Source of the DNA: Oscillatoriales cyanobacterium
Lineage (GTDB): Bacteria > Cyanobacteriota > Cyanobacteriia > Cyanobacteriales > Laspinemataceae
DNA length: 64,000 bases
Direction of reading: 5' to 3'
NCBI GenBank assembly: GCA_011390955.1
Contig: JAABRM010000010.1
Location: 116,643 to 180,642, forward strand
This document shows, one piece after another, positions 37,887 through 48,800 of the stretch (its first letter is position 1; the number at the start of each line of letters is the position of its first letter). Made by a program: the position numbers and the translations under genes. The notes beneath the pieces were generated by a model that saw only the letters and a program-made list of their open reading frames with translations, did not search any database and was not told the origin of the DNA.

Positions 37887-38565
37887 ACCGTCTCCGTAAA
37901 AATAAGGATTTGGGCGTAGGGGCGCAATGGTTGCGCCCTAAGAACGAAAAGCTTTCCTATGGACACGGCGAAAGCCCATGTCCCTACCTTGATGGACAAG
38001 CGGATGACTGTGGCAGAGTGCCTCATTGCCAGCTATGTGAAACAAAAGCTATCAAAATGTTTTTTAGTCAACAATGAAAAATTTTCTCCATAAATAATTT
38101 AAATCATCTCCGTATATTCACGGAATAAAAAGTCGATCTATAAACCGAAGGCAGAAAATTTAATTAAGCATTAAGGCGATCGCTACTGAGTACAATACTT
38201 AAAAATTTTCCTAAATTTCTACAATTATCAAGGAATTATATTTTCTTTGTAAAAATCGAGATTACCCCTTGTCAAAACCCGATGAATTTTGCTATGATTA
38301 AAACAAATGAAGCAAATCAGATAAATCACGAACTATCTGGAGCGTTTGCTTAAAATAAAAATAACCAGGTGACTGTTAACGGGTGTGCTCTTTAATTATT
38401 TTAGATTTCCAGGGATTTCTCTATCAGGCTCCAGATGTTCTCAGGGTGAAAAATAGATTCTCGGCAATGTGGTAGTTCTACAACAACACCGATACTAGGT
38501 AATAACACCCTCCACCGTTAGAAAACTACTCACGCATTGAGATTCGCTACCAAAGAACAGGAGAA
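37887..38565. other. 680-bp leader region of the PEP-CTERM gene
   Basis: A GGGGCGCAATGGTTGCGCCCTA palindrome lies near 37918 and GGACACGG remnants near 37968. A possible long hairpin is at 38310-38352 (AAGCAAA and CAGATA against TATCTG and TTTGCTT). No gene found. AGGAG stands just before the PEP-CTERM start. Confidence 0.45.
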
Positions 38566-39375
38566 ATGACCATGAAGACCACTAAACTTTTTGCATCCAA
38601 AAGTGCTGTACTTGCCGGAACTATGGCGATCGCCTCTGCCATGTTATCAGTCATGCCAGCCCAAGCCGCTGAAAAAACCCTGACCCTCACCGACAAGACC
38701 AACACCAATACCCAAGACTATCCCACCGTCAGCGTCAACTTAAAAGAAGTAGCCGGGGGCGTAGAAGTCAGCGTTAACGTAGTCCCTAGCGCCGCTGGAT
38801 GGACTGGCGACCTGCGCGGTGTTTGGTTCAACCTTCCCAACGCAGGTGGAGTTAGTGTCAGTGGTATTGGTGGTGGCCCTGTCACTGGGATCGCCGGTGC
38901 CAGCAATGCCACGAAGCAGGGAGTTAGCAACAGTGGGGAGCTAACCGGCATGAAAGCTGACTTCAACTTAGGGGTTGAAATTGGTTCTCAAGGCATCAGC
39001 AAGGGCGACGATTTTCAATCTGCTACCTTCAAACTCTCTGGAGTTTCCCTCGCTGACTTTAGCTCTGACATGATTGGGACTCGGATGATGAGTGTTGGCC
39101 CAGAAGGGAACCGCAGTTACAGCAGCAAAACCGGCAGCGCTGCTATCCCTGGAAATAATGATAGTAGCACGACCCCTAGCACTGGTGGCAGCACACCACC
39201 GGCTGTTGTCGAAGAACCTTCTACTCCTAGCGCTCCAGTATATAGCGGTGGTGGTGACGAAGGCGGCGGCATGGTTTCCGAAGCTGCACCAGAACCTCTG
39301 ACTATCTTAGGAACTATGCTCGGTGGTGGTGCCTTAGTTGCGGCTCGCAAACGCAAAGCCAACAAAGCCAGCTAA
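38566..39375 (+). CDS. PEP-CTERM sorting-signal protein
   Basis: A 269-residue exported protein. The signal peptide (about 1-35, cleavage near QAAE) is followed by a Gly/Ser/Val-rich beta-type domain (about 36-190), a Ser/Thr/Pro linker (about 190-235), and a C-terminal PEP-CTERM signal: APEPLTILG, a hydrophobic helix, then ARKRKANKAS. Exosortase would cleave at the PEP motif and anchor or release the protein at the envelope; the exosortase gene is not in this window. The second ATG (38572, MKTTKLF) is an equally good start. Confidence 0.85.
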   Translation: MTMKTTKLFASKSAVLAGTMAIASAMLSVMPAQAAEKTLTLTDKTNTNTQDYPTVSVNLKEVAGGVEVSVNVVPSAAGWTGDLRGVWFNLPNAGGVSVSGIGGGPVTGIAGASNATKQGVSNSGELTGMKADFNLGVEIGSQGISKGDDFQSATFKLSGVSLADFSSDMIGTRMMSVGPEGNRSYSSKTGSAAIPGNNDSSTTPSTGGSTPPAVVEEPSTPSAPVYSGGGDEGGGMVSEAAPEPLTILGTMLGGGALVAARKRKANKAS

Positions 39376-39424
39376 TTCCTCAGCCATAGCCAGTGGAAAA
39401 TAACCGGCTTGGTTAAATAAATCA

Positions 39425-39470
39425 AAGCAGAGGGGCGATTCGCAACAGCAATCGCCCCTCTGCTTTTTTT
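39425..39470 (+). terminator. strong intrinsic terminator after the PEP-CTERM gene
   Basis: AAGCAGAGGGGCGATT and AATCGCCCCTCTGCTT form a perfect 16-bp stem with a 9-nt loop, followed directly by a T-run. Confidence 0.85.
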
Positions 39471-39502
39471 ATGGATAAATTGTGATAAAATAGCCGTGCA
39501 AT

Positions 39503-39657
39503 TAAGTAGGTGAACATAATTAATTGCACTTTTCGTTCCCCACCGTAAATCCTTGGATTCCCGTCGGAGTTTACCCCCGCGAAGGCCGCCATCGGCGGGA
39601 ATGACAGTTTTTTTTCTCATGGGGGCTGTGGTGCATTTATTTCTGCCCACCTAATTA
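39503..39657 (-). mobile_element. MITE-like element type A, 155 bp
   Basis: The ends TAAGTAGGTGAACATAATTA and TAATTAGGTGGGCAGAAATA (as read inward on opposite strands) are imperfect terminal inverted repeats, both followed by TTGCAC/ATGCAC. The centre carries a split GGATTCCCGTC...GGCGGGAATGACAG hairpin. Shorter relatives are at 42749 and 45220 in the other orientation. No protein encoded. Confidence 0.7.
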
Positions 39658-39689
39658 TCGAAAAAAACAGCCAATAGCCAACGGCTCAT

Positions 39690-40643
39690 TTGATAAATGA
39701 AGCCGACATTGCTAAAAACCACCAAATTTTTAACAGGGATAATATCGTGCTTGGTTTGACAGATGAACAACTAAAAAAAATCAGCGCGATCGCCCGTCAA
39801 GTGGGTTGGGGTGCGGCGGATATTCTGCAAGGTTACTATCACGGAACCGCGAATTTAACCCTGGGAATTCAACAAAAAAAAGATGGGGTAGTCACCGCTG
39901 CGGATTTAGCGGCCAATGAATATATTCTGAGAAAATTACGCATTGCCTTTGGGCAAGAAAAGTTTAGTTATCTCAGCGAAGAAACTTATCACCATCAACC
40001 TCCCCAAAAAAGTATTGAAACCGCCGAACATCCCTGGTTGTGGATTATCGACCCCCTAGATGGGACCGGGGGTTTTATTCAGCATAACGATTACTATGCG
40101 GTGCATATTGCCCTGGTCTATAAAGGCAGACCCATGATAGCGGTGGTCGTGGTTCCAGAAGCGAGGAAATTATATTATGCCCAAAGAGGGATGGGCGCAT
40201 TTGTAGAAACTCGCAGTGGTGAAGTGAAACAATTGCAAGTTTCTCAGCGCGATCGCCTAGAAGATTTAACCATTTTAGTCACAAAACACCGGCAAACCCC
40301 AGAATTTAAAAAAGTCTTACATACTTTACCCTGTCGCCAAGAATATAAAATCGGCAGTATTGGTTGCCGCATTGCCGCGATCGTGGAACAACAAGGAGAT
40401 ATTTATATTTCCTTTTCGGGAAAATCAGCCCCTAAACATTGGGACTTAGCAGCCCCAGAATTAATTCTCACGGAAGCGGGGGGAAAATTAACCCATCTCA
40501 ACGGGGAACCCCTGAGTTATGATTCCGAGGATGTCAATCAATGGGGCCGTTTAATTGGGAGTAATGGTCAGAGTCATAGCAAATTGTTGGCGGAAGTTAG
40601 CAAAATTGTCGGCAATAAACCGGGTTTTTTGACATCTGGTTGA
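39690..40643 (+). CDS. CysQ/inositol-monophosphatase-family phosphatase
   Basis: A 317-residue metal-dependent phosphatase of the IMPase fold, probably a 3'(2'),5'-bisphosphate nucleotidase that removes PAP in sulfur metabolism. The catalytic motifs are EET near 104, DPLDGTGGF at about 126-134, and WDLAAPELILTEAGG near 253-267. The frame begins with TTG at 39690 without a clear ribosome binding site. A GTG at 39747 preceded by AGGGA is an attractive alternative, giving a 298-residue product. The 3' end merges with an AACCGGGTTTTTT palindrome. Confidence 0.8.
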   Translation: MINEADIAKNHQIFNRDNIVLGLTDEQLKKISAIARQVGWGAADILQGYYHGTANLTLGIQQKKDGVVTAADLAANEYILRKLRIAFGQEKFSYLSEETYHHQPPQKSIETAEHPWLWIIDPLDGTGGFIQHNDYYAVHIALVYKGRPMIAVVVVPEARKLYYAQRGMGAFVETRSGEVKQLQVSQRDRLEDLTILVTKHRQTPEFKKVLHTLPCRQEYKIGSIGCRIAAIVEQQGDIYISFSGKSAPKHWDLAAPELILTEAGGKLTHLNGEPLSYDSEDVNQWGRLIGSNGQSHSKLLAEVSKIVGNKPGFLTSG

Positions 40644-40716
40644 CCCATAATTTTATCAAAAATAGACCTAAAAAATCGACAAAAACCCGGTTTCTCTGAC
40701 TACGGGTAAAAATCAT

Positions 40717-40950
40717 TTATCGGGGTAACAAATGATTTCTTGGCCCGACTCCCGGATTGATTAAAGATGCTAATTCTTCCGCTGATAAGTGGCCGAGTTC
40801 TGTTTTAATTTCCTCTTCAGTATAATGATAGCCGCGTTTTTCAGCCATTTCTAGAAAATTTTTGATTTTTTCTTCCGCTTGTTTTTGTTCGGTTAAAGTT
40901 TGTTGTTCTTGGATGGCTGTATATAATTTAGCCGCGTTTTGTTGGTTCAT
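40717..40950 (-). CDS. Nif11-like leader / NHLP-family peptide
   Basis: A 77-residue Nif11-type protein: helix KLYTAIQEQQTLTEQKQ, the GYHYTEEEIKTEL motif, and ELSAEELASL before the short tail INPGVGPRNHLLPR. Nif11-type leaders guide RiPP precursor peptides to modifying enzymes, but here no double-glycine cleavage site, Cys/Ser/Thr-rich core or modifying enzyme is present. The NPGVGPR.H..PR ending seems to be a conserved form I recall from other cyanobacteria. Function unknown. Confidence 0.7.
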   Translation of the reverse strand: MNQQNAAKLYTAIQEQQTLTEQKQAEEKIKNFLEMAEKRGYHYTEEEIKTELGHLSAEELASLINPGVGPRNHLLPR

Positions 40951-42686
<1,736 letters not shown>

Positions 42687-42748
42687 TTTTACCCGGTCAG
42701 ATTAAACGGGTGGGCGAATCGCCCACCCGTTGTTTATTTTGTCTATAT

Positions 42749-42877
42749 TAAGTAGACGGGCAGAAAGAAATTCACTACAGACCCCACGAGAAGAAAGGCT
42801 GTCATTCCCGCGCAGGCGGGAATCCAAAGCCTATCGGTGGAGAACGAAAAGTGCAATTAATTATGTTCACCTACTTA
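42749..42877 (+). mobile_element. MITE-like element type A, 129 bp
   Basis: It begins TAAGTAGACGGGCAGAAAGA and ends ATTATGTTCACCTACTTA, with AGAAAGGCTGTCATTCCCGC and GCAGGCGGGAATCC in the middle. It is homologous to 45220-45344 and, inverted, to 39503-39657. Confidence 0.7.
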
Positions 42878-42928
42878 TTGATGTTTGCCTTTTGCCTTTT
42901 CATTTAAACTTTTAGGTTTCTGTCATTT

Positions 42929-43552
42929 GTGACTAAACTTTCCACTGAATTACAACGGTATTTTTTTGAAGAAGAGCGATCGCCCCAAGTCACCCTCGCA
43001 GATATTTTGCAATTAGCTGGGGAGAGAACCTTTGGCTTTTTCTTTGTCTTGCTATCTTGGCCTTCTGCATTGCCACTGCCGGCGCCCGGTTATTCGACTC
43101 CGTTTGGACTGGTAATATTCTTGTTAGCGATACAATTAATGAGCGGTCGCAAAGCCCCTTGGTTGCCGGACAAGATTATGCATCGCCCCTTGGAACTCAA
43201 AACCGTTCAAGGGTTTTTAAAGGCCGGAATGCCTTGGTTAAAAAAGCTTGAGATCGTTTGTCGTCCTCGATTAACTTTTATTTGTACGGGGTTAAGTGGG
43301 CGAATTATCATTGGTTTGGGAATTTCCCTCATGGCCATTTCCATGATGATTCCCATCCCTGGCACCAACACCCTACCGGCAATGGGAGTTTTTCTCACCG
43401 GCTTTGGCTTACTCGATGACGATGGTGCCATTACCCTGGCAGGTTTGGTTCTTTGTCTAATGGGCTTAACTCTGACTTCCTCGATCCTCTTTGCCGCTTG
43501 GCTTGGCGGTTCCAATCTCCTCGACATCATTAAAGAGATGTTGGGTAGATAA
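42929..43552 (+). CDS. ExoD-family membrane protein
   Basis: A 207-residue membrane protein of the ExoD (exopolysaccharide synthesis) family, with helices at about 33-70, 118-145 and 155-200 and the conserved N-terminal block ADILQLAGERTFGFFFVLLSWPSALP. It starts with GTG. In rhizobia ExoD influences exopolysaccharide production and alkaline tolerance; the biochemical activity is unknown. The gene is alone, followed by repeats. Confidence 0.82.
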   Translation: MTKLSTELQRYFFEEERSPQVTLADILQLAGERTFGFFFVLLSWPSALPLPAPGYSTPFGLVIFLLAIQLMSGRKAPWLPDKIMHRPLELKTVQGFLKAGMPWLKKLEIVCRPRLTFICTGLSGRIIIGLGISLMAISMMIPIPGTNTLPAMGVFLTGFGLLDDDGAITLAGLVLCLMGLTLTSSILFAAWLGGSNLLDIIKEMLGR

Positions 43553-43581
43553 TCACCCATCAACTATCAGCTATCAGCCCT

Positions 43582-43757
43582 AGGGACACGGGGAACTGTC
43601 GTGTCCCAACACCCCACAGGCAACAGGGTGTAGGGGCAGAGGATCGGGGGTGCGGGGGTGCGGGGGAGAGCAACCAACAACAACCAACAACCAACAACCA
43701 ACAACCAACAACCAACAACCAACAACAACCAACAACCAACAACCAACAACCAACAAC
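43582..43757. repeat. GGGACACG palindrome and CAACAACCAACAACC array
   Basis: An imperfect GGGACACGGGG/GTCGTGTCCC hairpin lies at 43582-43607. A short GGGGGTGC repeat follows near 43648, then about 85 bp of CAACCAACAAC heptamers (43672-43757) reach to 15 bp before the DedA start. Long minus-strand frames here (Val/Gly/Cys/Trp repeats) are artefacts. Confidence 0.8.
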
Positions 43758-43772
43758 CAGAGAACCCCAATT

Positions 43773-44411
43773 ATGCTATCTGAACTATCAGATTTAATTC
43801 GTCTTTTAAGTGACTTGCCCGCAGTAATTAAAACTTTTGGCTTGTTAGGAGTTTGGACGATTGTTTTTGTCCAAACTGGACTATTTTTTGGGGTATTCTT
43901 GCCGGGAAATAGTATGTTATTTACCGCTGGGGTTTTCGCTTCCCAAGGGTTATTTAATATTGGGGTACTGACAATGGGAGTTTTTGTTTGTGCGGTGCTG
44001 GGCAATAATGTGGGATATGCCACAGGCGATCGCTTTGGCAAAAAATTATTCACCAAGGAGGAGTCTTGGTTTTTCCATAAAAAGCATTTAATCACTGCCC
44101 ATAACTTCTATGAAAAACATGGCAAAACTACTATTTTGATGGCGCGATTTCTGCCAATTATTAGAACATTTGGCTGTATTGTGGCGGGGATGGCTGAGAT
44201 GAACTACCGCACGTTTTTGATTTATAACGTAGTGGGCGGAGTGGTTTGGGGCTTTGGGATGCCTTTACTGGGATATTCTTTAGGCAATTTAATTGGTGAG
44301 GATATCGATCGCTATTTATTGCCAATTATTTTATTAATTATTACTACCTCTTGTAGCACTTCCTTATTTCATTTATATAAAGAACATAAGGCGCATAAAT
44401 CTAAGTCTTAA
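43773..44411 (+). CDS. DedA-family membrane protein
   Basis: A 212-residue inner-membrane protein of the DedA/SNARE-associated family, members of which are lipid (undecaprenyl-phosphate or phospholipid) transport proteins in other bacteria. It has hydrophobic segments at about 15-40, 48-80, 140-165 and 175-200, and the motifs FFGVFLPGNSMLF, GNNVGYATGDRFGK and ARFLPIIRTF. The start is the ATG of MLSELSDL; the upstream open frame runs through the heptamer array and is not coding. Confidence 0.88.
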   Translation: MLSELSDLIRLLSDLPAVIKTFGLLGVWTIVFVQTGLFFGVFLPGNSMLFTAGVFASQGLFNIGVLTMGVFVCAVLGNNVGYATGDRFGKKLFTKEESWFFHKKHLITAHNFYEKHGKTTILMARFLPIIRTFGCIVAGMAEMNYRTFLIYNVVGGVVWGFGMPLLGYSLGNLIGEDIDRYLLPIILLIITTSCSTSLFHLYKEHKAHKSKS

Positions 44412-44463
44412 ATAGCATCAAATTGGCGATCGCTTACGAGATACCCTCCCTCCGTTTCCCATC

Positions 44464-44524
44464 AAAAAAGCAACATCCGGGCGATTCGCTGACGCGACAG
44501 CTTTGCTTCAAGGATGTTGCTTTT
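44464..44524. terminator. bidirectional terminator between dedA-like and PEP-CTERM genes
   Basis: AAAAAAGCAACATCC (44464-44478) pairs with GGATGTTGCTTTT (44512-44524), with A/T runs on both outer sides. The loop is filled by a GCGATTCGCTGACGCG-type palindrome fragment. It serves both convergent genes. Confidence 0.75.
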
Positions 44525-44618
44525 GAATCATCAGTTTAATAACCTAAGTTTAAGAACCTAGGGATATTAAACCATTGATTTATTGCGGTGAATAACAAAT
44601 AATAACTAGGCAGAATAA

Positions 44619-45125
44619 CTACGCAGATTTCTTAGCATTCCGCTTTCTTTGGAAGTAACCGCCGAATCCCAGGGCAACCGCAGAACCCATCAACGTCAGA
44701 GGTTCGGGGACTTCTGCTCTGTAAACACTCAGGTGAGACAAATCTTTGTTGCCTAGATTAGCAGTATTCCAGGAGAAAAGTTCGCTGAGGTCGTCAGTGT
44801 AATACAGGTCATATCCTGCGCCACTTCTTCCGCTACCAGCTTTAACGGCGAAGTAACCAGCGCCTCCAATATCAGCCAACACTGTTCCTGCGGTTGAGTC
44901 GGTAAAATTTATCGAAAATTCGTTGCCTTCAAATGCTTCTTCGTCGTATTCGTATTTACCATAGAATTCGACGCTTTTTCCCGTGAGAGTGGAAATTGCG
45001 GCAGCGGAGTCATTATCACCGTAAGTACCGACCAAACTAGCAGCAGAAGCACCGAGAGCGGACATGGACAGGATACCAGCGGTTAATAAAGAGGTGCCGA
45101 TCGCCGTTGCAAATAAGTTTTTCAT
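44619..45125 (-). CDS. PEP-CTERM protein, paralogue 1
   Basis: A 168-residue exported protein with signal peptide (cleavage near ASAAS, residue 29), a beta-type central domain (YYTDDLSELFSWNTANLGNK, then DLSHLSVY) and PEP-CTERM signal VPEPLTLMG, hydrophobic helix and QRKRNAKKSA. It is clearly paralogous to the next gene, sharing the N-terminus, the YYTDDLS block and the C-terminus. No enzyme motif is seen. Likely a cell-surface or extracellular-matrix protein. Confidence 0.85.
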   Translation of the reverse strand: MKNLFATAIGTSLLTAGILSMSALGASAASLVGTYGDNDSAAAISTLTGKSVEFYGKYEYDEEAFEGNEFSINFTDSTAGTVLADIGGAGYFAVKAGSGRSGAGYDLYYTDDLSELFSWNTANLGNKDLSHLSVYRAEVPEPLTLMGSAVALGFGGYFQRKRNAKKSA

Positions 45126-45219
45126 AGTTCTTGCTCTCCAATATGACTTGTTTTTCGTTGCGTTTCTGAGGAAACGTTTTTACCGATCCGTTCCCCGGTG
45201 AAATAAGTCCTGGTTTTTA

Positions 45220-45344
45220 TAAGTTTACGGGCAGAAATAAAGGCACTACAGACCCCATGAGAAGAAAGGCTGTCATTCCCGCGCAGGCGGGAATCCACAC
45301 TCTATCGGCAGGGAAAGAAAAGTGCAATTATGTTCACTTACCTA
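45220..45344 (+). mobile_element. MITE-like element type A, 125 bp
   Basis: It begins TAAGTTTACGGGCAGAAATA and ends ATTATGTTCACTTACCTA, with a central TGTCATTCCCGCGCAGGCGG hairpin. It is nearly identical to 42749-42877 over the core. Confidence 0.7.
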
Positions 45345-45774
45345 GAAGCTCAATATCGATCTCAGGCTTCTACAGAATTTGAAGAGAGAATGAAAGTATG
45401 ATGTGTAGTCAATTGCATTCGGCTCATCAAGGAATAGATTCTCTCTTCCTATCATCTCTCTATCATACCGTAGTTTTACGGATATAGTATAAATTTTTGA
45501 TGAAGAATTCCTAGAATTTACTGAAAGATTGTGTAAAGCTACCCCGTAACCAGGGGGAGCGGGGGCCGCCATCGGGGGCAGAGGAGCAGAGGAGCAGAGG
45601 AGCAGAGGGGCAGAGGAGCAGAGGAGCAGAGGAGAACAATTAACAATTGATAATTGACAATTGACAATTAAATAAAATTATCAATTATCAATTATCAATT
45701 ATCAATTATCAATTACACCCCAACCAACAACCAACAACCAACCAACAACCAACAACCAACAACCAACAACCAAA

Positions 45775-45808
45775 TAAAAAGCCACACCTGAATCATCAGA
45801 TGTGGCTG
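45775..45808 (-). terminator. terminator after PEP-CTERM paralogue 2
   Basis: On the minus strand AGCCACATCTGA and TCAGGTGTGGCT (one G-U pair) form a 12-bp stem followed by TTTTTATT. Confidence 0.8.
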
Positions 45809-45860
45809 CATGAATTTGTTTAAGAACGTAGTGTTATCTTAAAGGATTCATCCCTACGAA

Positions 45861-46397
45861 TTACTTAGCAGATTTCTTGGCGTTACGCTTCTTCTGGAAC
45901 ATTCCACCAAATCCCAGGGCTAAACCAGAACCCAACAAGGTCAGAGGTTCGGGAACTTCTTTTTGCGGACCGCCACCAGGACCTTGCCAAATGCTCAGGT
46001 GAGACAGACCTTTGTTTTGACGGTTTGATGTATCCCAAGAAATTGAACTCAGGTCATCAGTATAATACAGGGCATATCCGTTACCAGCCTTGATGGAAAA
46101 CAAACCGGCTCCAGTTCCAGCAGATGCGGTTCCGGCTTTTACTTCATTCCCACTTATGCTCGTAAAATTGATAGCGAACTGATTACCCGTAAACTTGCCA
46201 CTGCTGACTTGAGTTCCAGAAACGTCATACTTACCGAAGAAATTGTACTCTACGCCGTTATAAGTCACGGGATCTGCATTGTCGTTGCCTGAATAAGTAC
46301 CGACCAAACTAGCAGCGGAAGCGCTCAGAGCGGACATGGACACGATACCAGCGGTCAAAACAGAGGTGCCGATGATGGTTGCGAATGCGTTTTTCAT
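45861..46397 (-). CDS. PEP-CTERM protein, paralogue 2
   Basis: A 178-residue exported protein: signal peptide to about residue 29, the NQFAINFTS, GYALYYTDDLSSISWDTSN and GLSHLSIW blocks shared with its neighbour, then EVPEPLTLLG, hydrophobic helix and QKKRNAKKSAK. A Gly-rich insertion (QGPGGGPQK) precedes the PEP motif. It is the second member of a tandem duplicate, with its own terminator and upstream region. Confidence 0.85.
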   Translation of the reverse strand: MKNAFATIIGTSVLTAGIVSMSALSASAASLVGTYSGNDNADPVTYNGVEYNFFGKYDVSGTQVSSGKFTGNQFAINFTSISGNEVKAGTASAGTGAGLFSIKAGNGYALYYTDDLSSISWDTSNRQNKGLSHLSIWQGPGGGPQKEVPEPLTLLGSGLALGFGGMFQKKRNAKKSAK

Positions 46398-47048
46398 AGT
46401 TTTAGATGTCTCCTTTGTGAGTGAGTTTCGTTTTATTGTTGAGTTCCCTGACGGATAAATCCAGATGGTATTCTGGTTTTTTTTAGTAATTTATAAGAAG
46501 TTGAGGGTTAACTCAGACTTCTCTGAAGAGAGGTAAAAAAAATTATATTCGTCAGTTGCTTTTGGCTCACTCAGGAACCTGTCCTCTCTTCATGTTTTTA
46601 ATATAACCTACTTTTTTGGGATTGTCTGTAAAGTTCCCGTGAAGATTTTTGGCGGGTTTTTTGGTGTTTTTTAAAGAACGGATAAATTCTTTTTGGTAGT
46701 GAATAAAAAAACTTGACAATCTACAAAAGTTTTGATATATAGGATGGTTTTGATAATTTTATCCGCATTTATGCGGATATGCTGGCCGATGGATCCTGTT
46801 TTTGGGGATGTTTTCCCCAAAAAAAATATTGAACAAAAATTTTGAAGGGGGAGGGTGGGCAAAATCTTGCCCACCCTACATGAAATAACTCTACTGTGGT
46901 GCGTTACGGCTCGATCAAAGCGTCCTTGATTTTACCCCTAAGTTCTTTGCGAGCCTAACACACCCTACTAAAAGAAGGAACTGGTACTAAGGAACTAAGA
47001 TGACGGGGATAGCTTCGATCACTGTAGGCGCTGAAGGGATAGCCGAAT
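46398..47048. other. 650-bp intergenic region
   Basis: On the minus strand this is the leader of PEP-CTERM paralogue 2, with a conserved GTCAGTTGCTTTTGGCTCA block near 46551. A GGGTGGGCAAAATCTTGCCCACCCTAC hairpin lies at about 46853-46879. GTGCGTTACGGCTCG...CACACCCTAC at 46898-46969 is another dispersed-repeat type. No gene seen. Confidence 0.55.
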
Positions 47049-48800
47049 ATGAAATTTAGGATAAAATCTGATGGGACTGGGATGAAGAGATGGCAGTCCC
47101 GACTATTTAATCAATCCATTTTATTTAAATCTGTATTATGGGCGGGGGTTATGCTCTCCTCTCATTTGAGTATCGCCCCAGTTTGGGCAGCAGAACGTTT
47201 GACCGTGCGGATCGGACCGATTGAACGGTCGATCCAGGTGTCACATTTGGAAAAATTTGTGGAAACCGGGAAACTTTCCGACGACCTAGAACTGTTTGAA
47301 CCCTTGCTGGGTGACAGTTTGCGAGAAGCTTTGGGGAGTCGCTTGGACATTGACCCGAATATTGCGGATACGATTTTTGATGACCTGTTGGCGACTCCTG
47401 CTGGCGATCGCCTGTTGAAAGCTTTAATGCTGGCTTTGCCGGAAAATACTATTGAGGAAATTAAAGCAGCGTTGAAACTAGCAATTGAAAGTGTCAATGG
47501 CTTAAGTCTGATCGGCATTTTCAAGGCATTTCCTGCTGAAAATCTCACGGTAGACTTAACTGGGGCGATCGCTGTAGCCACTCGCTTAAATACTCCTTAT
47601 TGGGAAACCCAAATTTTGAGTTCTCTATTAAAACGAGAACTGACCGTAGAAACCTCGGATATTTTGCCCAACTTCGATCCAGCGGCGGTGGGTAGCTTTA
47701 GCCCACAACAGCAAACCCTGAATTTGGTCGATCGCGATCGCCAACGTGCGATCGCCGTGGATATTTACTGGGGAACCCAAACCTTATTATTAGAGAGAAA
47801 CCGTCCACCAGCGAACGACTACCCCTTAGTAGTCATGTCTCACGGCTTTGGCAGCGATCGCACCTTCTTAACTTACTTAGCCCGTCACTTAGCCAGTCAT
47901 GGCATCACCGTAGTCAGTTTAGAACACCCAGGCAGTAACCGGGAATGGTTAGCCAATTTACCGACTACCATTAACCCCAGTCAACTTTTGCCTGCCAATG
48001 AATTAATCAATCGCCCCTTAGACGTAACTTTTCTCTTAAACGAATTAGAAAAATTAAACCAAAATCAACGAGGGGCAAATTCTGCCCAACCGTTGCCAGC
48101 TTTTAATACTAATAAAGTAGTCGCGATCGGACATTCCCTGGGTGGCTATACCGCATTAGCCCTAGCTGGGGCAGAAATCAACTTTGAAGACTTACAAAAA
48201 TATTGTCAACGTCGGCAGATAGTCGGTAGAGCCCCAGCGGACTGGCTACAATGTGCGCCGGTGGCGGAAAACTTGCCCAAAGGCCCGAAAAAAAGAAACT
48301 TAGGCGATCGGCGAATTGTCGGCGCGATCGGGCTTAACCCGGTAATTGGGCAGATTTTTGGGGAAAAAGGACTGAAAAAAGTCAACACCCCCACCTTACT
48401 CCTAGCAGGCACCAACGATCCTTGGACACCGGCAGTCACCCATCAACTGCGACCCTTTTTAGACTTGCCAGAACCCAAATATCTGGTGACGGCGATCGAT
48501 GGAACCCACTACAGCGCCACGGATCCAGACAGCCCCAACCCGATCAAAAACGACAGTACCTTTGAAAACGAAATCAGCGAAACTGACAGCGCATCAGAAC
48601 GGCAGCTAGTCCGGGGAATTACCCTTGCCTTTATTCAGCAGCAGACCTCCGAAGCCAAAACCTACAAACCCTTTCTCAGCGCCGCTTATGCCCAATCACT
48701 GTCTACGGACGGTTTGCCCTTGCGCTTAAACACGGAAATACCCTCTCGGTTAGCACTTTGGCTGAAAAATCGGGAAGAAGTGATTGGGAATATTCCTTGA
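47049..48800 (+). CDS. exported alpha/beta hydrolase with DUF1400 domain
   Basis: A 583-residue protein. After a signal region (about 22-49) comes a DUF1400 domain (about 50-160, AERLTVRIGPIERSIQV and LEKFVETGKLSDDL), a domain found mainly in cyanobacteria. An alpha/beta hydrolase follows (about 220-540) of the dienelactone-hydrolase/PAF-acetylhydrolase type, with oxyanion strand VVMSHGFGSDR, nucleophile elbow GHSLGG, and a late DGTHYSATDP likely holding the catalytic His. Substrate unknown; it is probably a periplasmic esterase or lipase. Confidence 0.82.
   Translation: MKFRIKSDGTGMKRWQSRLFNQSILFKSVLWAGVMLSSHLSIAPVWAAERLTVRIGPIERSIQVSHLEKFVETGKLSDDLELFEPLLGDSLREALGSRLDIDPNIADTIFDDLLATPAGDRLLKALMLALPENTIEEIKAALKLAIESVNGLSLIGIFKAFPAENLTVDLTGAIAVATRLNTPYWETQILSSLLKRELTVETSDILPNFDPAAVGSFSPQQQTLNLVDRDRQRAIAVDIYWGTQTLLLERNRPPANDYPLVVMSHGFGSDRTFLTYLARHLASHGITVVSLEHPGSNREWLANLPTTINPSQLLPANELINRPLDVTFLLNELEKLNQNQRGANSAQPLPAFNTNKVVAIGHSLGGYTALALAGAEINFEDLQKYCQRRQIVGRAPADWLQCAPVAENLPKGPKKRNLGDRRIVGAIGLNPVIGQIFGEKGLKKVNTPTLLLAGTNDPWTPAVTHQLRPFLDLPEPKYLVTAIDGTHYSATDPDSPNPIKNDSTFENEISETDSASERQLVRGITLAFIQQQTSEAKTYKPFLSAAYAQSLSTDGLPLRLNTEIPSRLALWLKNREEVIGNIP

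Larger units (their letters stand above)
45126..45860. repeat. 735-bp region with MITE, GGAGCAGAG array and ATAATTG/CAACCAA arrays
   Basis: Type A MITE at 45220-45344; inverted GAAGAGAGAATGAAAGTATGA and TATCATCTCTCTATCATA at about 45380-45470; GAGCAGAG units at about 45555-45635; GATAATTGACAATT then ATCAATTATC units at 45640-45715; CAACCAACAACC units at 45720-45775; terminator at 45775-45808. No gene. Confidence 0.8.

Noticed and set aside
43560..44095. Minus-strand frames rich in VVGCWLL opposite the DedA gene
   Set aside because: They are read from the CAACCAACAAC array and the antisense of the DedA gene; the DedA frame has family motifs.
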